A stretch of DNA of 64,000 bases from Azospirillum sp. TSH64 (lineage in GTDB: Bacteria; Pseudomonadota; Alphaproteobacteria; Azospirillales; Azospirillaceae): assembly GCF_003116035.1 (NCBI RefSeq), contig NZ_LGQW01000002.1, forward strand, positions 78,894-142,893. Reading direction: 5' to 3'. Positions 63,361 to 64,000 of the stretch are shown one piece after another (the stretch's first letter is position 1; each line of letters starts with the position of its first letter). A program made the translations under genes and the position numbers. Below the pieces are notes generated by a model. That model had not been told where the DNA came from, did no database searches, and worked only from the letters and a program-made list of their open reading frames with translations.

Positions 63361-63831
63361 GGCGGTCGGTCTTTCAGGCTGGGGCGGCTTTCATCCCATG
63401 ACACCCGTCCGGCTGACAAGCGGCCAGCATGACCGCCATCATGCCTTCCGTCCGACCGGATCGCTTCCCCCGAGTCGCGGTTCACCGGCCCTGAACGGTC
63501 GATGCCGGGAGGGTGGCCGGTACCACAAATGCGGGTCCACCACCGCCCTGCGGAAATATAGAGGCGATACCAAGCCAAAACGATGCCGTTCAGGAGAAGG
63601 CGCTTGAACAGTTCGCCAAATATCATCAAATGTCTGTATGGACCCGGGAAAGGGTTCCAGCCGAAACTGTGCCACGCCGGTTACTCCGGCGTGGCACTTT
63701 TATATCCGCGTTCCCGGATGCGCCGCCCGCCCGCACAGGCCGCCCGCACAGGCAGGCCGGGGGGATGACGGACGCAGCGGGCGGGGCATGGCCCCCGATC
63801 CCGTTGGGGAACCCGATTTTGCCGGTGCCCC
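63361..63831. other. Intergenic region with orphan plus-strand terminator
   Basis: About 470 bp with no convincing gene. The right half (63540-63660) is AT-richer and ends at the intrinsic terminator listed separately, which faces the plus strand although no plus-strand gene precedes it within 1.7 kb. A small RNA could therefore be encoded at about 63500-63700. No good promoter was recognised. Confidence 0.45.
63669..63701 (+). terminator. Intrinsic terminator on the plus strand
   Basis: GTGCCACGCCGG (63669-63680), loop TTACT, CCGGCGTGGCAC (63686-63697) followed by TTTTAT: a perfect 12-bp stem with a T-run on the plus strand only. The nearest plus-strand gene ends at 61928, with an opposing gene between. 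Confidence 0.9.
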
Positions 63832-64000
63832 TTATCCGGCGGCGCGTTCGCGGAGTGCGCGCTCCAGCCTGTCGATGGTGTCGTCCCAGTGCTGCGGCCT
63901 TGCCTGCCGGAACAGGCGCATGGTCGGATACCAGGGGCTGTCCTCGCGGTCGAGCATCCAGCGCCAATCCGGGGCGAAGGGCACCAGGACCCAGACCGGG
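63832..64000 (-). CDS. GT9-like TPR protein, C-terminal end only
   Basis: The frame enters from the right edge and ends at a TAA (63832-63834). The visible 55 residues read PVWVLVPFAPDWRWMLDRED, then SPWYPTMRLFRQARPQHWDDTIDRLERALRERAAG. This matches the C-terminus of the two GT9-like TPR proteins here (SPWYPSLRLFRQTTPGDW; PWYPSMRLFRQTTPGDWDSV), so it is a third paralogue. The start and TPR region are outside the window. Confidence 0.82.
   Translation of the reverse strand, partial: PVWVLVPFAPDWRWMLDREDSPWYPTMRLFRQARPQHWDDTIDRLERALRERAAG

Overview
The window is GC-rich (roughly two thirds G+C), densely coded, bacterial and chromosomal in character: it carries infC (translation initiation factor IF3). 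Gene content points to an alphaproteobacterium of the Rhodospirillales, most like Azospirillum (inference): a GTTC-N7-GTTC LexA box, a DmeR-type metal sensor, fused CysN/CysC, and many TPR-glycosyltransferase fusions. No rRNA, tRNA or CRISPR array was recognised.

Layout. (1) 1-6.2 kb: a Wzm/Wzt polysaccharide ABC exporter (minus) faces a sulfotransferase-cysD-cysNC operon (plus), which suggests a sulfated surface glycan. (2) 6.2-9.2 kb: UdgX-type uracil-DNA glycosylase and its radical-SAM partner, behind an SOS box. (3) 9.5-16 kb: DUF2076 protein, nucleotide-sugar dehydrogenase, unknown protein, HigBA toxin-antitoxin, YpfJ-like zinc metallopeptidase, and infC with an apparent AUA start. (4) 16-23 kb: two hybrid histidine kinases, a D,D-carboxypeptidase with SPOR domain, and a TPR protein. 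(5) 23-28 kb: a metal-resistance island with a MerR regulator, Zn/Cd/Pb ATPase, DUF411 protein, DmeR-like repressor and RcnA-like Ni/Co exporter, with two readable metal-controlled promoters. (6) 28-34 kb: GmhB phosphatase, a pseudo-receiver protein divergent from a LuxR-type regulator, aquaporin Z and a PAS-GGDEF protein.

(7) 34.0-51.5 kb: a colinear lambda-like (non-contractile) tail cluster: tail terminator-like protein, tube, two assembly-chaperone ORFs, short tape measure, gpM, gpL, gpK, a gpI-gpJ fusion, two small ORFs, a 2194-residue fibre with four LamG-like domains, and a lysozyme. No capsid, portal, terminase or integrase gene is present. It reads as an F-type tailocin or tail-only prophage remnant. 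A serine recombinase and a DUF1612-like protein lie just beyond it.

(8) 54-64 kb: TPR proteins with glycosyltransferase domains (GT9-like, GT17-like, others) flank a ParA ATPase and a small protein with a ribbon-helix-helix-like C-terminus. The 1-kb spacer between those two, plus the parA upstream region, holds eight exact TCATGA palindromes and many half-sites, a candidate centromere.

The most interesting items are the tail-only cluster with its gpI-gpJ fusion and LamG fibre, the ParA/TCATGA array, the SOS-controlled radical-SAM/UdgX pair, and the AUA start of infC.
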